Shown here one piece after another: positions 62,300-64,000 of a stretch of DNA of 64,000 nt. The DNA is taken from the NCBI GenBank assembly GCA_046052145.1, contig JBJOMW010000003.1, positions 152,230 to 216,229 on the forward strand, written 5' to 3'. Each line of letters begins with the position of its first letter. Within the stretch, counting starts at the first letter, position 1. Below the pieces are notes generated by a model. It had not been told where the DNA came from. It saw nothing but the letters and a program-made list of their open reading frames with translations, and made no database searches. The position numbers and the translations under genes are program-made. Source of the stretch: Falsiroseomonas sp046052145 (lineage in GTDB: Bacteria > Pseudomonadota > Alphaproteobacteria > Acetobacterales > Acetobacteraceae).

Positions 62300-62318
62300 A
62301 TGCCTAAAATATAGGCAT
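62300..62318. promoter_or_regulatory. Candidate NtrC-type enhancer site
   Basis: ATGCCTA and TAGGCAT face each other around AAATA. The 17-bp core TGCCTAAAATATAGGCA keeps the TGC...GCA frame and length of the NtrC consensus. Its centre lies about 100 bp upstream of the predicted sigma-54 start, the usual distance for NtrC at glnA. It could instead control the divergent aminotransferase gene. Confidence 0.5.
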
Positions 62319-62411
62319 GACATATGGGCCACCGTTGCGCAGCAGGCCCACCATCGCCATTCTCTGCCGCCCACGGCCCGCCCGGCCCGCGCCCGTCCCG
62401 GAACACACCAC

Positions 62412-63605
62412 GTGAAGCCCCAGAACGACCTGCTCTCCGCCACCGGCACCACGATCTTCACCGTCATGTCGGCGCTGGCCGTCGAGCACGGCGCGATCAA
62501 TCTCGGCCAGGGTTTTCCCGATTACGACGGCCCGCCCGACGTGATCCACGCCGCCGCCGCGGCCCTGCTGGATGGCCGCAACCAGTACCCCCCGATGACC
62601 GGCCTGATCGAGCTGCGCGAAGCCGTGGCCGCTGCCAATAAGCGCTTCTACGGGATTGAGGTGGACCCGAAGACCGAGGTCGTCGTCACCTCCGGCGCAA
62701 CCGAGGCGATCACCGCGAGCCTGATGGCCGTGCTGAACCCGGGCGATGAATGCGTGCTGATCGAGCCGCTCTATGACACCTACCTGCCGGTGGTGAAGCT
62801 GCTCGGCGCCGTGCCGAAGCTCGTGCGCCTGTCGCCCCCGAAATGGGAACTGCCGCGCGCCGAGCTGGCCGCCGCCTTCGGCCCGAAGACCAAGGCGATC
62901 CTGCTCAACACGCCGATGAACCCCGCCGGCAAGGTGTTCACCGCGGCCGAGCTCGCCTTCATCGCCGACCTTGTCCAGAAGCACGACTGCTACGCCATCT
63001 GCGACGAGGTGTATGAGCACCTGACCTTCGATGGCTGGAAGCACATCCCGCTGATGACCCTGCCGGGAATGCGGGAGCGCTGCATGCGAATCGGCAGCGC
63101 GGGCAAGACCTTCAGCCTGACGGGCTGGAAGATCGGCTATGTCACCTGCGACAAGTCGCTCGCCCCGAATGTCACCAAGGCGCACCAGAACCTCACCTTC
63201 ACCACGGCGCCCAACCTGCAGCGCGGCGTCGCTGTCGGGCTGATGAAGGATGACGCCTATTTCGGCGGCCTGTCCGCGGCCTTGCAGTCGAAGCGCGACC
63301 GGCTGGGCGCGGGGCTGGCGAAGCTCGGCTTCACCGTGCTGCCGACCCAGGGCAGCTACTTCATCACCACCGATTTCCGCCCCTTGGGCTTCACCGGCGA
63401 CGATGTGGCCTTCTGCCGGACGCTGACGGTGGAAGCGAAGGTGACCGCCATCCCCGTCACCGCCTTCTATGCTGGGCCGGATGCGCCGAACCACTACGCC
63501 CGCTTCGCCTTCTGCAAAGCCGATGCGCTGCTGGACGCGGCGCTGGAGCGGATGGGCGCCTGGCTGGCGGCGCGTGCCGGCGCGCGCCAGGCGGCGGCCG
63601 GTTGA
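62412..63605 (+). CDS. Class I/II PLP-dependent aminotransferase
   Basis: A 397-residue enzyme starting with GTG. AINLGQGFPDYDGPPDVI and the NQYPPMTGLIELREAVA region are typical of the branch holding N-succinyldiaminopimelate, kynurenine and methionine aminotransferases. The PLP site is SAGKTFSLTGWKIGY (Schiff-base lysine), with LNTPMNPAGKVF and ICDEVYEHLTFDG. The last step of methionine salvage uses an enzyme of this type, but this gene is 25 kb from mtnBDC. Divergent from glnB, sharing its control region. Confidence 0.9.
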   Translation: MKPQNDLLSATGTTIFTVMSALAVEHGAINLGQGFPDYDGPPDVIHAAAAALLDGRNQYPPMTGLIELREAVAAANKRFYGIEVDPKTEVVVTSGATEAITASLMAVLNPGDECVLIEPLYDTYLPVVKLLGAVPKLVRLSPPKWELPRAELAAAFGPKTKAILLNTPMNPAGKVFTAAELAFIADLVQKHDCYAICDEVYEHLTFDGWKHIPLMTLPGMRERCMRIGSAGKTFSLTGWKIGYVTCDKSLAPNVTKAHQNLTFTTAPNLQRGVAVGLMKDDAYFGGLSAALQSKRDRLGAGLAKLGFTVLPTQGSYFITTDFRPLGFTGDDVAFCRTLTVEAKVTAIPVTAFYAGPDAPNHYARFAFCKADALLDAALERMGAWLAARAGARQAAAG

Positions 63606-63666
63606 CGATCCTACCCCGGCGGCCCTAAACCGCGCGGCCCGGGGTTTCGGCCCTGGCGAGACATGT

Positions 63667-63740
63667 GGCGGTCGTAGCTCAGCTGGTAGAGCGCCAGGTT
63701 GTGGTCTTGGATGTCGCGGGTTCGAGCCCCGTCGATCGCC
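63667..63740 (+). tRNA. tRNA-His (anticodon GTG)
   Basis: Complete cloverleaf. Acceptor GCGGTCG pairs with CGATCGC. The anticodon loop TTGTGGT gives GTG, and the T-loop is TTCGAGC. The extra G-1 is encoded (63667) opposite C73. CCA is not fully encoded (CA follows). A T-rich run after it (63743-63751) may end transcription. Confidence 0.95.
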
Positions 63741-63751
63741 CATTTTTCTTT

Positions 63752-63870
63752 TCCCTCAAACGGCGGGCGCCGCCTCCGGCGGCTTGCCTTTCGCGCCGCA
63801 GACATGGCGCGCCCGGCCGCACGGTCGGTCGCGGCGCGGCGGCCGCTGTGCGGCCGCATCCTCGACGGAT
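63752..63870 (-). repeat. Dispersed palindromic repeat, family B, copy 2
   Basis: On the minus strand it matches the copy at 28190-28299 (GGGCGCGCCATGTCTG, GCGAAAGGCAAGCC, CGCCGTTTGAGGG). It lies right behind tRNA-His. At 63917-63952 a separate piece repeats, with one change, the extra hairpin of copy A2 (GCCGAAGGCCTGCCTTCGGC core). The window ends with a run of 15 C near 63977-63991. No gene is seen from 63741 to 64000. Confidence 0.7.
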
Positions 63871-64000
63871 GCGCCGACATTCCCTCTCCCGCGCAGCGGG
63901 GGAGGGTGGCTGAGCGTCACGCCGAAGGCCTGCCTTCGGCACGACGCGAAGCCGGGTGGGGGCGCGACCGGCCTTCCCCCCCCCCCCCCATCCCCAAAAC

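Noticed and set aside
63977..63991. Run of 15 C at the window end
   Set aside because: Possibly a phase-variable tract, but it is not inside or clearly ahead of any gene in view and may reflect sequencing error.

Overview
The window looks like a chromosome segment of a high-GC alphaproteobacterium, most likely in the Acetobacteraceae (Roseomonas-like). This is an inference. It rests on the strongly G+C-rich coding sequence, a GcrA-type cell-cycle regulator, five separate Bug/TctC-type solute receptors, the glnB-glnA pair, and tRNA-His with a canonical encoded G-1 and C73. No rRNA or other decisive taxonomic marker is present.

1-10.2 kb is foreign. Its base composition is visibly more A+T-rich and patchy, and nearly all its genes are small and unfamiliar. 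It ends exactly at the 3' end of a tRNA-Leu(CAA) gene, the classic integration site of an island, phage or satellite. At its left is a tightly overlapping replication module: AlpA-like DNA-binding protein, prim-pol primase/polymerase, P-loop ATPase. An inverted set of six 9-bp repeats follows directly and is a candidate origin. To the right lie about ten small cargo genes on the minus strand: two lipoproteins sharing a C-terminal motif, two paralogous helix-turn-helix proteins, and several small exported or membrane proteins. No integrase is visible, so the other end probably lies left of the window.

10.3-34 kb is host chromosome: a cupin protein, otsB-otsA (trehalose), a BtuB-like TonB receptor behind a cobalamin riboswitch, two tandem ExoD-like proteins, a DUF1194 protein, a PhnW-like aminotransferase, a MaoC/phosphotransacetylase fusion, an OmpR-type two-component system, an HtrA-type protease, an MFS transporter, a CoA-transferase/HMG-CoA-lyase pair, a CHAP-domain lipoprotein, TerC and TatA. 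Between the MFS and CoA-transferase genes lies a strong candidate small RNA on the minus strand.

34-49 kb holds a fused TRAP permease translationally coupled to the methionine-salvage genes mtnB-mtnD-mtnC. Then come a CorA-type channel, a formamidase-like amidase, gcrA, ispH, two tandem Bug receptors, a CinA-like protein, a GNAT-Nudix fusion overlapping argJ, and a parvulin-type foldase. 49-64 kb holds secA, an XRE regulator, a dienelactone-hydrolase-like lipoprotein, two MFS transporters, accA, another Bug receptor, a maleate-isomerase-like protein, glnB-glnA with a sigma-54 promoter and a possible NtrC site, an aminotransferase and tRNA-His.

The least expected signal is a family of dispersed, palindrome-rich repeats. 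Two copies of 116 bp, 41 kb apart, are identical. Two of the three copies end exactly 7 nt before a start codon that lacks its own ribosome-binding site. In both, a 9-bp hairpin separates a GAGGG Shine-Dalgarno-like sequence from that start. The element may therefore deliver a folded translation-initiation signal to its downstream gene.
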